The notes under the pieces are model-generated. The model ran no database searches, was not told the origin of the DNA, and worked only from the letters and a program-made list of their open reading frames with translations. Source: Flavobacterium sp. YO12 (GTDB lineage: Bacteria > Bacteroidota > Bacteroidia > Flavobacteriales > Flavobacteriaceae). From it: DNA of 64,000 nt. The stretch spans positions 1-64,000 of the forward strand of contig NZ_NRQU01000002.1 of the NCBI RefSeq assembly GCF_004119495.1. Direction: 5' to 3'. Shown in pieces: positions 46,234-53,961 of the stretch. The position numbers and the translations under genes were made by a program. Every line of letters starts with the position of its first letter. Position 1 is the stretch's first letter.

Positions 46234-47412
46234 TTATTTAAATGCCGAAATTCCAGTTACATCCATTCCAGTTATTAGTAAATGTATGTCGTGAGTTCCT
46301 TCATAAGTAATAACACTTTCAAGATTCATCATATGGCGCATAATTGAATATTCGCCGGTAATTCCCATTCCGCCCAGCATTTGTCTGGCTTCGCGAGCAA
46401 TTTGAATCGCCATATTAACATTGTTGCGTTTTGCCATCGAAATTTGAGCTGTCGTCGCTTTCCCTTCATTTCTTAAAACTCCTAAACGCCAAGTTAATAA
46501 TTGCGCTTTTGTGATTTCGGTAATCATTTCGGCTAGTTTTTTCTGCTGTAATTGTGTTCCTCCAATTGGTTTTCCAAACTGAATTCTTTCTTTAGCATAT
46601 CTTAAAGCAGTATCATAACAATCCATTGCTGCTCCAATTGCTCCCCACGCAATTCCGTATCGAGCAGAATCTAAACAGCCAAGCGGCGCACCTAAACCAG
46701 ATTTGTTTGGTAAAAGATTTTCTTTCGGCACTTTTACATTATCAAAAATCAATTCTCCAGTTGAAGAGGCGCGAAGTGACCATTTATTATGAGTTTCAGG
46801 AGTTGTAAAACCTTCCATACCACGTTCTACAATTAAACCATGAATACGGCCTTCTTCATTTTTTGCCCAAACAATTGCAATATCAGCAAAAGGTGCATTA
46901 GAAATCCACATTTTGGCACCATTTAAAAGATAATGGTCACCCATATCTTTAAAATTGGTAATCATGCTTCCAGGATCAGATCCGTGATCTGGTTCGGTTA
47001 AACCAAAACATCCTATATATTCACCTGTTGCCAGTTTTGGTAAAAACCTCATTCGCTGCTCTTCATTTCCATACTTCCAAATAGGATACATTACTAATGA
47101 AGATTGAACAGATGATGTAGATCTTACTCCAGAATCACCTCGTTCTATTTCCTGCATAATTAAACCATACGAAATTTGGTCTAAACCTGCACCGCCATAT
47201 TCTACTGGAATATAAGGTCCAAATCCGCCAATTTCTCCCAGTCCTTTTATGATCTGTTTTGGGAATTCTGCTTTTTGAGCAAATTCCTCAATAATAGGGG
47301 AAACTTCTCTTTTAACCCATGCACGTGCAGACTCTCTCACTAATTTGTGTTCGTCTGTTAATAAATCATCAAGATTGTAATAATCTGGAGCTTGAAATAA
47401 ATCTGGTTTCAT
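46234..47412 (-). CDS. Acyl-CoA dehydrogenase (glutaryl-CoA dehydrogenase-like)
   Basis: A 392-residue FAD enzyme of the acyl-CoA dehydrogenase family. CFGLTEPDHGSDPGSM binds FAD, RIQFGKPIGGTQLQQKKLAEM and QMLGGMGITGEYSIMRHMMNLESV match the C-terminal domain, and the catalytic Glu lies in VITYEGTHDIHLLI. The similarity to glutaryl-CoA dehydrogenase suggests lysine or aromatic acid degradation, but the substrate is not proven. It is a single-gene unit. Confidence 0.93.
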   Translation of the reverse strand: MKPDLFQAPDYYNLDDLLTDEHKLVRESARAWVKREVSPIIEEFAQKAEFPKQIIKGLGEIGGFGPYIPVEYGGAGLDQISYGLIMQEIERGDSGVRSTSSVQSSLVMYPIWKYGNEEQRMRFLPKLATGEYIGCFGLTEPDHGSDPGSMITNFKDMGDHYLLNGAKMWISNAPFADIAIVWAKNEEGRIHGLIVERGMEGFTTPETHNKWSLRASSTGELIFDNVKVPKENLLPNKSGLGAPLGCLDSARYGIAWGAIGAAMDCYDTALRYAKERIQFGKPIGGTQLQQKKLAEMITEITKAQLLTWRLGVLRNEGKATTAQISMAKRNNVNMAIQIAREARQMLGGMGITGEYSIMRHMMNLESVITYEGTHDIHLLITGMDVTGISAFK

Positions 47413-47579
47413 TTTTGTATAGTTTTACTAAACAAATTTACGTAATATAAATATAACAAAATGAAGTAAAATTGTTATATTTACAAGTATTAGTTATAAA
47501 ATAATCACAAATAAGGTAAATTATTTTTAGTTTATTGATAATTTATAACCTAATTTTGAGATTCCAAAACATAAAATGA

Positions 47580-49343
47580 ATGAGGCTGATCATCTCTTTT
47601 CTACTTCTTTTTGTTCTTAATAATGCATTTGCTCAAGAATCAAATGTAATGAACGAGAAGGAGTATTTATTATTGCAAGAAAAAATTCGACTAAATTTTA
47701 ATGCAAATGTCGACAGTGCTCTTGTATATGCTTCACAAATGGCAAGATCGAAGAATTATAAACATTTGGCTTTTGCAAATGGATCGATGACCGCTATGTT
47801 TCAGCTTAAGGGTGATTCAAAAAAATCTAAGGAAAGTTATAAAGCAGCTTTACAATATTTAGAAAAGATACCGGATTCGAAAGAAAAGACGCAACTCAAA
47901 TCTTATATCTATAATTATGGAGGGCTGGCTGAGACCTATCGAGGTAATTATGGAAAAGCGCTGGAAATTTACCAAGAAGGAATGAAGTTGTCTTTACAAA
48001 TTAATGATGTAAAACAACTGGTTAAGTTCAAGATGAATATTGCTTTAGTAAATGAGGCAGTAGGAAATTATCAATTATCAATTAAAAATGTAAAGCAAAT
48101 TGATCGCTTTGTTGACGCAAATGAAAGTGTTTTTACTAAAGATCAATTTTTAAACCTTAAAAGTAATCTCAATCGGAGTTTGGCGAGTTCCTATGAAAGC
48201 TACTTTATGAAAAATTCAAGTAAAAGACATTTGCTTGATTCTGCCGAATATTACTATAAAAAAACCATAAATTATTCTCAAAATTTTGCTTCTAATAAAA
48301 TAGTAGCAAAACTAAGTTTAGGGAATGTCTATAATTGGAAAGGTGATTATAAAAATGCCGAAAAAACATATTATGATGTCGTCTTTCTATCCAGTCAAAA
48401 TAATCAGAAAGATATATTGTGTGTTGCCAATTATAATTTAGGCGATATTTATTTTACAACTAAAAAGTACGATAAAGCATTGGTTTTTTTCAAAAAATGT
48501 GATTCGATTTCTGCAATTACGAATGCTAATGCTATTGATTATTTAAAATCGAATTATTACCAAGCAAAAATTTACAATATTCAAAATAAACCAGAACTTG
48601 CTTATAAGCACTCAAGAATTTATTTGGATAATTATGAGAAGTTTGAGGAAAAGTTAAGTGCTGAAGCTTTAGAAGTTAACTATAAACAAGGTGTGCACAA
48701 TCTTACTGATGAGATGGTTACTATTGAAGAAAGGTATAAAAATGAAGTTCTGATAAATAGAGGTCTTAAGGTTTTTTATGTATTAGTATTTGTAAGTGTG
48801 GTATTCTTGTTAATTAAAAATATTAGAGATAAAAATAAGGCACATAAAAAAATGAATGCTTTAATTGAAGAATTTAAGGCAAATATCGAGAAGAAAAACA
48901 ACAACGAATTAGTTGAGTCGCAGCCAGAAATACAAGAAGAAGTTCTAGAATTGGAAGAAGCACAACTCAAAAAAGAAAACATTCCTTTAAGTATTGACGA
49001 AGCTAAAGAAAACAAAATTGTTGAAAAATTATTGGCTCTCGAGAGTAAATTAGAGTACTTAAATGCCGATTTTACATTGCCTTATGTAGCTAAGAAAATA
49101 AAAACAAATACAACTTATTTGTCTTATGTAGTTAATAAACGATTTGGTAAATCATTTGGAGAGTATTCGAACGAGTTGAAAATTAATTATGTAATTAACG
49201 AAATGATTACCAATCATATGTATCGAAAGTATTCTACACAGGCTATCGCAGAAAGTGTTGGTTTTAAAAATGCTGTTTCTTTTGCTAAATCGTTTCGCAA
49301 AAGAACTGGAGTATCTCCAGCTCAGTTTGCGAATAATATTTAG
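47580..49343 (+). CDS. TPR-membrane-AraC-type sensor regulator
   Basis: A 587-residue one-component regulator. It has a signal peptide (ending NNAFAQ), a periplasmic TPR domain (residues ~30-390; repeats such as LGDIYFTTKKYDKALVFFKKC), one TM helix (VFYVLVFVSVVFLLIKNI) and a cytoplasmic linker. The C-terminal AraC-type DNA-binding domain is LPYVAKKIKTNTTYLSYVVNKRF and AESVGFKNAVSFAKSFRKR. It is the first gene of the peptide locus, with three peptide genes convergent 40 bp after its end. A role in controlling peptide expression, with the TPRs sensing a signal, is plausible but untested. Confidence 0.88.
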   Translation: MRLIISFLLLFVLNNAFAQESNVMNEKEYLLLQEKIRLNFNANVDSALVYASQMARSKNYKHLAFANGSMTAMFQLKGDSKKSKESYKAALQYLEKIPDSKEKTQLKSYIYNYGGLAETYRGNYGKALEIYQEGMKLSLQINDVKQLVKFKMNIALVNEAVGNYQLSIKNVKQIDRFVDANESVFTKDQFLNLKSNLNRSLASSYESYFMKNSSKRHLLDSAEYYYKKTINYSQNFASNKIVAKLSLGNVYNWKGDYKNAEKTYYDVVFLSSQNNQKDILCVANYNLGDIYFTTKKYDKALVFFKKCDSISAITNANAIDYLKSNYYQAKIYNIQNKPELAYKHSRIYLDNYEKFEEKLSAEALEVNYKQGVHNLTDEMVTIEERYKNEVLINRGLKVFYVLVFVSVVFLLIKNIRDKNKAHKKMNALIEEFKANIEKKNNNELVESQPEIQEEVLELEEAQLKKENIPLSIDEAKENKIVEKLLALESKLEYLNADFTLPYVAKKIKTNTTYLSYVVNKRFGKSFGEYSNELKINYVINEMITNHMYRKYSTQAIAESVGFKNAVSFAKSFRKRTGVSPAQFANNI

Positions 49344-49383
49344 TGAGATAGTTACTCAAAGTAACATTTCTACGAATCAAATT

Positions 49384-49539
49384 TTAATTAGCACCTCCTA
49401 AGCCTCCTTTTCCAGGATCAACAGGAGTTGGAGGAGTTTCATCCGTATTATTATCGTCCCCTCCTCGTACCATTTGTTGTTGTTGTTTTGATAATTCTTT
49501 TCCTTGAAAATCTTCGAATTTTAATTTTTGATTTGACAT
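49384..49539 (-). CDS. GG-leader peptide A with DPGKGGLGG tail
   Basis: A 51-residue peptide, too short for a standard ORF list. The leader MSNQKLKFEDFQGKELSKQQ ends in a double-glycine cleavage site (VRGG). The mature part is acidic, Asp/Pro/Thr-rich and ends in VDPGKGGLGGAN. It is the last of three paralogues on the minus strand (peptide C, B, A in order of transcription). The pattern AACCCACAACACTAAAAA upstream of its ATG is shared with peptide B. The predicted substrate is a C39-type exporter. Its activity is unknown. Confidence 0.85.
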   Translation of the reverse strand: MSNQKLKFEDFQGKELSKQQQQMVRGGDDNNTDETPPTPVDPGKGGLGGAN

Positions 49540-49618
49540 GATTTGATATTTTTAGTGTTGTGGGTTTTAAAAGTGTAGTATTCTTGTTTTGAATAAAGGT
49601 TTGTTTTAAGAGAAACTT

Positions 49619-49777
49619 TTAGTTTACTCCTCCTAATCCTCCTTTTCCAGGATCAACTGGCGGCGGCGGCGGAGTTATATCTATATCATTATCATCACCT
49701 CCTCTTACCGTTTTTTGTTGGTTTCTAGGTAATTTTTCTCCTTGAAAATCTTCGAATTTTAATTTTTGATTTGACAT
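49619..49777 (-). CDS. GG-leader peptide B with DPGKGGLGG tail
   Basis: A 52-residue paralogue of peptide A. The leader starts MSNQKLKFEDFQGEKLPR and ends VRGG, followed by an acidic, Pro-rich middle and VDPGKGGLGGVN. Compared with peptide A, the leader and the last ~12 residues are much more conserved than the middle, as in bacteriocin-like gene families. The same AACCCACAACACTAAAAA precedes the ATG. Confidence 0.85.
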   Translation of the reverse strand: MSNQKLKFEDFQGEKLPRNQQKTVRGGDDNDIDITPPPPPVDPGKGGLGGVN

Positions 49778-49857
49778 GTTTTAGTGTTTTTAGTGTTGTG
49801 GGTTTTTAAAACAGGGGTAGGTTTTAATCAAGATTTGGAGTTTTTTTAAGATTTTTT

Positions 49858-49995
49858 TTAATTGGTACCTCCCAATCCTCCTTTTCCAGGGTCGATAGAG
49901 GATGGTGTAATTCCTCCTCCTTTTACTATTTTTTGTTGTTTTTCAGATAATTTTTCTCCTTTAAAATCGTCTAGTTTTTGTTTCAGATTTGACAT
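49858..49995 (-). CDS. GG-leader peptide C with DPGKGGLGG tail
   Basis: A 45-residue paralogue and the first gene of the minus-strand trio. The leader is MSNLKQKLDDFKGEKLSEKQ and ends VKGG, followed by a short GITPSSI middle and DPGKGGLGGTN. The DPGKGGLGG core is identical in all three peptides. Confidence 0.83.
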   Translation of the reverse strand: MSNLKQKLDDFKGEKLSEKQQKIVKGGGITPSSIDPGKGGLGGTN

Positions 49996-50488
49996 GATTT
50001 GGTGTTTTTAGGGTTGCTAATTTTTTAATAAATGCAGTAGGCCTTCTGTCAAGATTTGGAGTTTTTGGGTGTTTTTTTTAGTTGAATGAATAGCTCAAAA
50101 ATTGTTTTCGCAGATCATTTGAAAGATTTTAAGGGCGGCAAATCTTCTTTTTTGAACCTTGATTTTTTACAATTTTTAGATGTTTTTTTTACTCAGAAAT
50201 CTTTAAAATTTAGTTTGTGATTTGTTGCGTTTTTGCATTTTATGTTTTCTGATTTGTCAAAACTAGATAAAATGAGAAACCCTTGATCGAAATTAGGGTT
50301 TTGAGGTTTTTGAATGGTTGTTTTGATTTGTAACGACCTGATTTGTAGTAATTTGAGCACCTTATTGTACTAGTTATAATTTATAAATTGTATGTAGTAT
50401 AATTGATAAAATGTGTGCTTTTAGGATTATTTTTTGAATAAAAACAGCAATATTTGTACTGTAATTATGATTTAAACCAGTCTAAAGG
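49996..50488. other. AT-rich gap between peptide C and the VKOR gene
   Basis: No clear gene. A short plus-strand frame at 50086-50220 (44 codons, MNSSKIVFADHLKDF...) has no leader-like pattern and is not called. On the minus strand TAGTTTTG at 50265-50258 matches a -7 element, but no -33 is seen, so it is only a candidate promoter for the peptide trio. Confidence 0.4.
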
Positions 50489-52048
50489 ATGTTAAAACTT
50501 ATTCAAAAATTTCTTCAAATAAACAGATACTCAGAAGTGAAAAATGAGTTTAAGGATTTGTTTCTTTCTCATCCTAATTATCCAAGTTTATTTGCCATAA
50601 CAGATTCTTTCGATTTACTGTCAATCGAGAATGCTGCAGTAAGAGTTTCTAAAGAGCAGATCGTTGATTTGCCTTCAAATTTTTTGGCTTATTTTAAAGA
50701 TGAATTAACATTGGTTGAGCGAGCAAAAAACTTTGTTCGAATTAGTACTATTAAAAAAGGAGTTCAGAAAATATCATATGATAAATTTCTTTTAGATTGG
50801 AACGGAGTAATTGTAGCAATCGAACCTAATAATGTTGTTGCCAGAGAAAATTTAAAAGTTGAATTGAGCGGATTAAAATACTTCTTGCCATTTTTTCTTT
50901 TAGCAGGGTTGTCGTTCTTTTATAATACATATACTTTTTATAGCAGCATATTTTTACTAACCTCGGCTTTGGGATTAATTGTTAGTATTTTGATCGTTCA
51001 GGAAAAACTGGGTTTTAAAAATGGTGTTATTTCAAAGTTCTGTAATCTAAGTGCAAATTCATCATGCAGCTCAGTATTAAATTTTGATGAACATTATAGT
51101 GACAAATGGATTAGTTTTTCTGATCTCCCGCTGCTTTTCTTTGGAGCATCATTTATAGCAATTTTAGTGCAGCCTTTAAGTTCATCTGTTTTTGTGGGAT
51201 TCTTGAGTTTATTAGCAATCCCTGTAATCGTATCATCTATATGGATTCAAAAATTTGAACTTCAAAAATGGTGTGTAATGTGTTTAATGGTTTCGTTTTT
51301 AATTTTTACTCAAAGTTTAATTTGGTTTTCATCAGACTTGTTCACTTTGAATTTTAGTTTCGAGACGATTTTTCCATTTCTTTTTTCTTTAGTTCTTCTT
51401 GTGCCAATTTGGTTTGTTATAAAATCAATTGCTAAAGACGTTCTTAATAATGAAAACACTTTAAAAGAGCTAAAGAAGTTTAAAAGAAATTATTCATTAC
51501 TTGATTTCTTGTCTAAAAAAGTTTCTTATACAAATGGACTTGAAGATTTACGAGGATTAAATTTTGGAAATAGAAGTGCCGCTGTAAAACTTACTGTAAT
51601 CGTAAGTCCAAGTTGTGTACACTGTCATAAAACATTTCAAGAAGCTTTTGACTTAGTATTGAAATTTCCGGATAAAATATTTTTGAACGTATTATTTAAT
51701 GTTAATCCTGAAAATGTTGATAATCCATATAAAGTTGTTGTCGAAAGGCTTTTGTCAATAAACAGATCAACTCCAGGAAAAACAGTCGAAGCAATTTCAG
51801 ATTGGCATATTAAAAAAATGAGTCTGAAAAAATGGTTGAAAAAATGGAATGTTGATTCAGTGAGTATGGTTGTTAAACAAGAAATAAATAAGCAGTATGA
51901 ATGGTGTTCTAAAAATAACTTTAATTATACTCCAGTGAAAATTGTAAATGAGAGCTTGTTTCCAAACGAATATGAGCTAAATGAATTGAAGTACTTTTTA
52001 AATGATTTTGCAGAACCGAAAGAAGCAGTTCTTGAAAAAACAGCTTAG
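50489..52048 (+). CDS. VKOR-thioredoxin fusion with degenerate C39-like domain
   Basis: A 519-residue membrane protein. The first ~115 residues look like a C39 peptidase-related domain (HPNYPSLFAITDSF) but lack a catalytic Cys. Residues ~130-310 are a VKOR disulfide-forming domain with a Cys pair in SKFCNLSANSSCSS and a membrane CVMC. The last ~170 residues are a thioredoxin/DsbA-like domain with CVHC. It would oxidise cysteines in exported peptides. It lies directly before Cys-rich GG-leader peptides, which fits maturation of their disulfides. Confidence 0.85.
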   Translation: MLKLIQKFLQINRYSEVKNEFKDLFLSHPNYPSLFAITDSFDLLSIENAAVRVSKEQIVDLPSNFLAYFKDELTLVERAKNFVRISTIKKGVQKISYDKFLLDWNGVIVAIEPNNVVARENLKVELSGLKYFLPFFLLAGLSFFYNTYTFYSSIFLLTSALGLIVSILIVQEKLGFKNGVISKFCNLSANSSCSSVLNFDEHYSDKWISFSDLPLLFFGASFIAILVQPLSSSVFVGFLSLLAIPVIVSSIWIQKFELQKWCVMCLMVSFLIFTQSLIWFSSDLFTLNFSFETIFPFLFSLVLLVPIWFVIKSIAKDVLNNENTLKELKKFKRNYSLLDFLSKKVSYTNGLEDLRGLNFGNRSAAVKLTVIVSPSCVHCHKTFQEAFDLVLKFPDKIFLNVLFNVNPENVDNPYKVVVERLLSINRSTPGKTVEAISDWHIKKMSLKKWLKKWNVDSVSMVVKQEINKQYEWCSKNNFNYTPVKIVNESLFPNEYELNELKYFLNDFAEPKEAVLEKTA

Positions 52049-52101
52049 TTTCAAATAGAATAAGAATAGAGTTACCCCCCAAACCGAATAAATCAAGAGT
52101 T

Positions 52102-52290
52102 ATGTTAAAAAACATCTTAAATCTGGAAGGATCGCAAGAGATAACCGCCAGTGAACAAAAAACAATAGTAGGTACAAACGTTAAAGAAACTAGTCCAAAA
52201 TGTGACACATGGTATAGTAGATCAGGTTTGACCTTTGAAGATTGTGCAGAGTATTACTCGTTAGATTTGAATTACGCTAGTGTAAATTAA
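52102..52290 (+). CDS. Leader peptide P1 of the plus-strand family
   Basis: A 62-residue peptide. The leader MLKNILNLEGSQEITASEQK is almost the same as in P2 and P3 but ends in TIVGT rather than GG, so cleavage may differ. The core has two Cys (SPKCDTWYSRSGLTFEDCAE), with aromatic residues. It follows the VKOR gene by 53 bp and is likely in its operon. The bioactivity is unknown. Confidence 0.75.
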   Translation: MLKNILNLEGSQEITASEQKTIVGTNVKETSPKCDTWYSRSGLTFEDCAEYYSLDLNYASVN

Positions 52291-52334
52291 GATTATGCAA
52301 TTGTAAAAAGATTCGAAAATAAATTCAAATAGTA

Positions 52335-52526
52335 ATGTTAAAGAAAATTTTAAATCTGAAACATGCTCAGCATATTAGTAAAAATGAGCAGAAAACAATA
52401 AAAGGCGGTATTCCGGAATGCTGGGTATATGCAATAGAAGCTGGATGCGTGTTGATACCAAGCGGCGGGACATGTCCAATAAATATGGAAGCAGGTATTT
52501 GCGATACTAATCGTTTATGCTGCTAA
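52335..52526 (+). CDS. Cys-rich GG-leader peptide P2
   Basis: A 63-residue peptide. The leader MLKKILNLKHAQHISKNEQK ends in TIKGG. The core has six Cys (IPECWVYAIEAGCVLIPSGG, then TCPINMEAGICDTNRLCC), an even number suited to three disulfides. It is 45 bp after P1. The predicted route is C39 cleavage after GG, export by the downstream ABC system and disulfide formation by the VKOR-thioredoxin protein. Confidence 0.8.
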   Translation: MLKKILNLKHAQHISKNEQKTIKGGIPECWVYAIEAGCVLIPSGGTCPINMEAGICDTNRLCC

Positions 52527-52557
52527 TTTTTTGAAATTATTTAAAGTTATATACATA

Positions 52558-52725
52558 CAGCCTTTTTTAAAATTTAGTCATGTTTTTTTTAATTTGTAGG
52601 CGCTCGATCGTGGAACATTGAGCAAATATCCCAGCATTGATGATTGGTGTCGGGATTCTCAGGAAAAGTGGTCACTCGATTGGTTTTATTTGGTTAGGCT
52701 GATCAAGTGCCATCTCCTAGAGAAA
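52558..52725 (+). ncRNA. Duplicated structured element, copy 1
   Basis: A ~168-nt sequence nearly identical to 53257-53425, placed ~150 nt before peptide P3. Three predicted hairpins: 52602-52623 (GCTCGAT/ATTGAGC), 52628-52656 (ATCCC/GGGAT plus inner 4 bp) and 52657-52723 (TCTCAGGA, GTGG-CACT with AGTG-CCAT, TCCTAGAGA). A frame open here (52603-52737) is broken by stops in the second copy, so coding is unlikely. It may be a cis-regulatory RNA, a small RNA or a MITE. Confidence 0.55.
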
Positions 52726-52871
52726 GAATGGTTTTAGTAAGATATAGTGGTAATAGAAATAGTTCTTCCTTTTTTTATAGTAAAACAAAGTATAGTCGAA
52801 TTGCTATAATAAAGTGATATATAATCAGAGGTGTTAGAATAATTGAAGTATTAACAATAAAACAAAAAACT

Positions 52872-53087
52872 ATGTTAAAAAACATTTTAAACCAAAAAGA
52901 CACTTTTTTGTTAAGTGCAGCTGAGCAAAAAAATATAAAAGGAGGAGGCCCAATTAATCCTCCATCAAATTGTCGTTGTTCTTGTCCTGGTACAGGCAGT
53001 AATTCTTGTTTTTCATATTGCCCTGATGGAACAATCCCAGCACTGAATGAAGGTAGTACAGGGAATTGTAAGTTTCCATTTGAATAA
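52872..53087 (+). CDS. Cys-rich GG-leader peptide P3
   Basis: A 71-residue peptide. The leader MLKNILNQKDTFLLSAAEQK ends in NIKGGG. The core is Pro/Cys-rich with six Cys (NCRCSCPGTGSNSCFSYCPD, then GNCKFPFE). The leader is close to P1 and P2, while the core is unrelated in sequence, as in a duplicated and diversified family. It is preceded by structured element copy 1. Confidence 0.82.
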   Translation: MLKNILNQKDTFLLSAAEQKNIKGGGPINPPSNCRCSCPGTGSNSCFSYCPDGTIPALNEGSTGNCKFPFE

Positions 53088-53256
53088 AAACATTCGGAGC
53101 ATTTTTAGTTAATAATACTATTCGAAACCAGTAAAAAGTTGTAGTGTATTTATAAGTATTTAGAACCATAATTGCATATACTTTGATATTGGATGAGAGT
53201 TTATAAAAATTTTGCTTTTGGTTAATTTTTGAAACTTATATAAAGTAATATAGAAA

Positions 53257-53425
53257 CAGCCTTTTTTAAAATTTAGTCATGTTTTTTTTAATTTGTAGGC
53301 GCTCGATCGTGGAACATTGAGCAAATATCCCCACATTGATGATTGATGTCGGGATTCTCAGGAAAAGTGGTCACTGGGTTAGTTTTATTTGGTTAGGGCT
53401 GATCAAGTGCCATCTCCTAGAGAAA
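53257..53425 (+). ncRNA. Duplicated structured element, copy 2
   Basis: The second copy of the 52558 element, ~165 nt before peptide P4. In the second hairpin the two copies differ at three positions; two of these change G-U pairs to A-U pairs and keep pairing, and the third is an already unpaired base. The sequence of all three hairpin stems is conserved. Stops in every useful frame argue against a protein here. Confidence 0.55.
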
Positions 53426-53590
53426 TGATGCTGCAAGCAGTATTTTATATTTATGGGAGGACTAGTTCTCTCTTTTTTTTGTCATAGAATTTAATAGTAA
53501 TAAAAATACTACGATGTTTTTAAGTTAAACAGACAGAGGCTTCGACTGTCTTAAAATGATTGAAGTATTAACAAATCAAAAAAACAAATC

Positions 53591-53782
53591 ATGAAAAAAT
53601 TAAAAGATTTAATTGGTATTGAAGTTTTAGGAGTTAATGAAAAGAAAAACATTATGGGCGGAGGACCTGGGATAGAGGCCTGTTATTGTCCAGGAACAAA
53701 TATTTTTGCAGGTATTATACGTCCAGGCGATGGTGAAACTTGTGCTTCGGTTATTGAGGACGGTTGTCCGCTAGACAGCTAA
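53591..53782 (+). CDS. Cys-rich GG-leader peptide P4
   Basis: A 63-residue peptide with leader MKKLKDLIGIEVLGVNEKKN, ending in IMGGG, and a core with four Cys (EACYCPGTNIFAG, then ETCASVIEDGCPLDS). The leader differs in sequence from P1-P3 but has the same plan. It ends at a strong terminator (53804-53838) before the exporter gene. Confidence 0.8.
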   Translation: MKKLKDLIGIEVLGVNEKKNIMGGGPGIEACYCPGTNIFAGIIRPGDGETCASVIEDGCPLDS

Positions 53783-53803
53783 GCATAAAATATATTTAAA
53801 GTA

Positions 53804-53838
53804 AAGAAAGCTTTGTTGTTTTTTAACAAAGCTTTCTT
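53804..53838 (+). terminator. Terminator after peptide P4
   Basis: A 14-bp stem (53804-53817 with 53825-53838), a 7-nt T-rich loop and following T residues. It separates the peptides from the exporter genes, which then need their own promoter or read-through. Confidence 0.85.
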
Positions 53839-53961
53839 GCTTTTTTATAGATTAGTTGAAAACCAATTATAAAAGGTGAAATTTAGTTGATTAATTAAAG
53901 ACTGATTTATATTTTAAGATTTTTTGTATAATATTGTTATGAATAAACCCAAATAGCAGAG

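Noticed and set aside
50086..50220. 44-codon plus-strand frame with a GG (DFKGGKSS) in the gap before the VKOR gene
   Set aside because: The residues before the GG do not follow the leader pattern of the seven called peptides, the core is hydrophobic and Lys/Phe-rich by base composition, and no ribosome site is clear.
52603..52737. Open frame in structured element copy 1 (LDRGTLSKYPS...)
   Set aside because: It has no start codon and the equivalent frame in copy 2 has stop codons, so the shared signal is at the nucleotide level.
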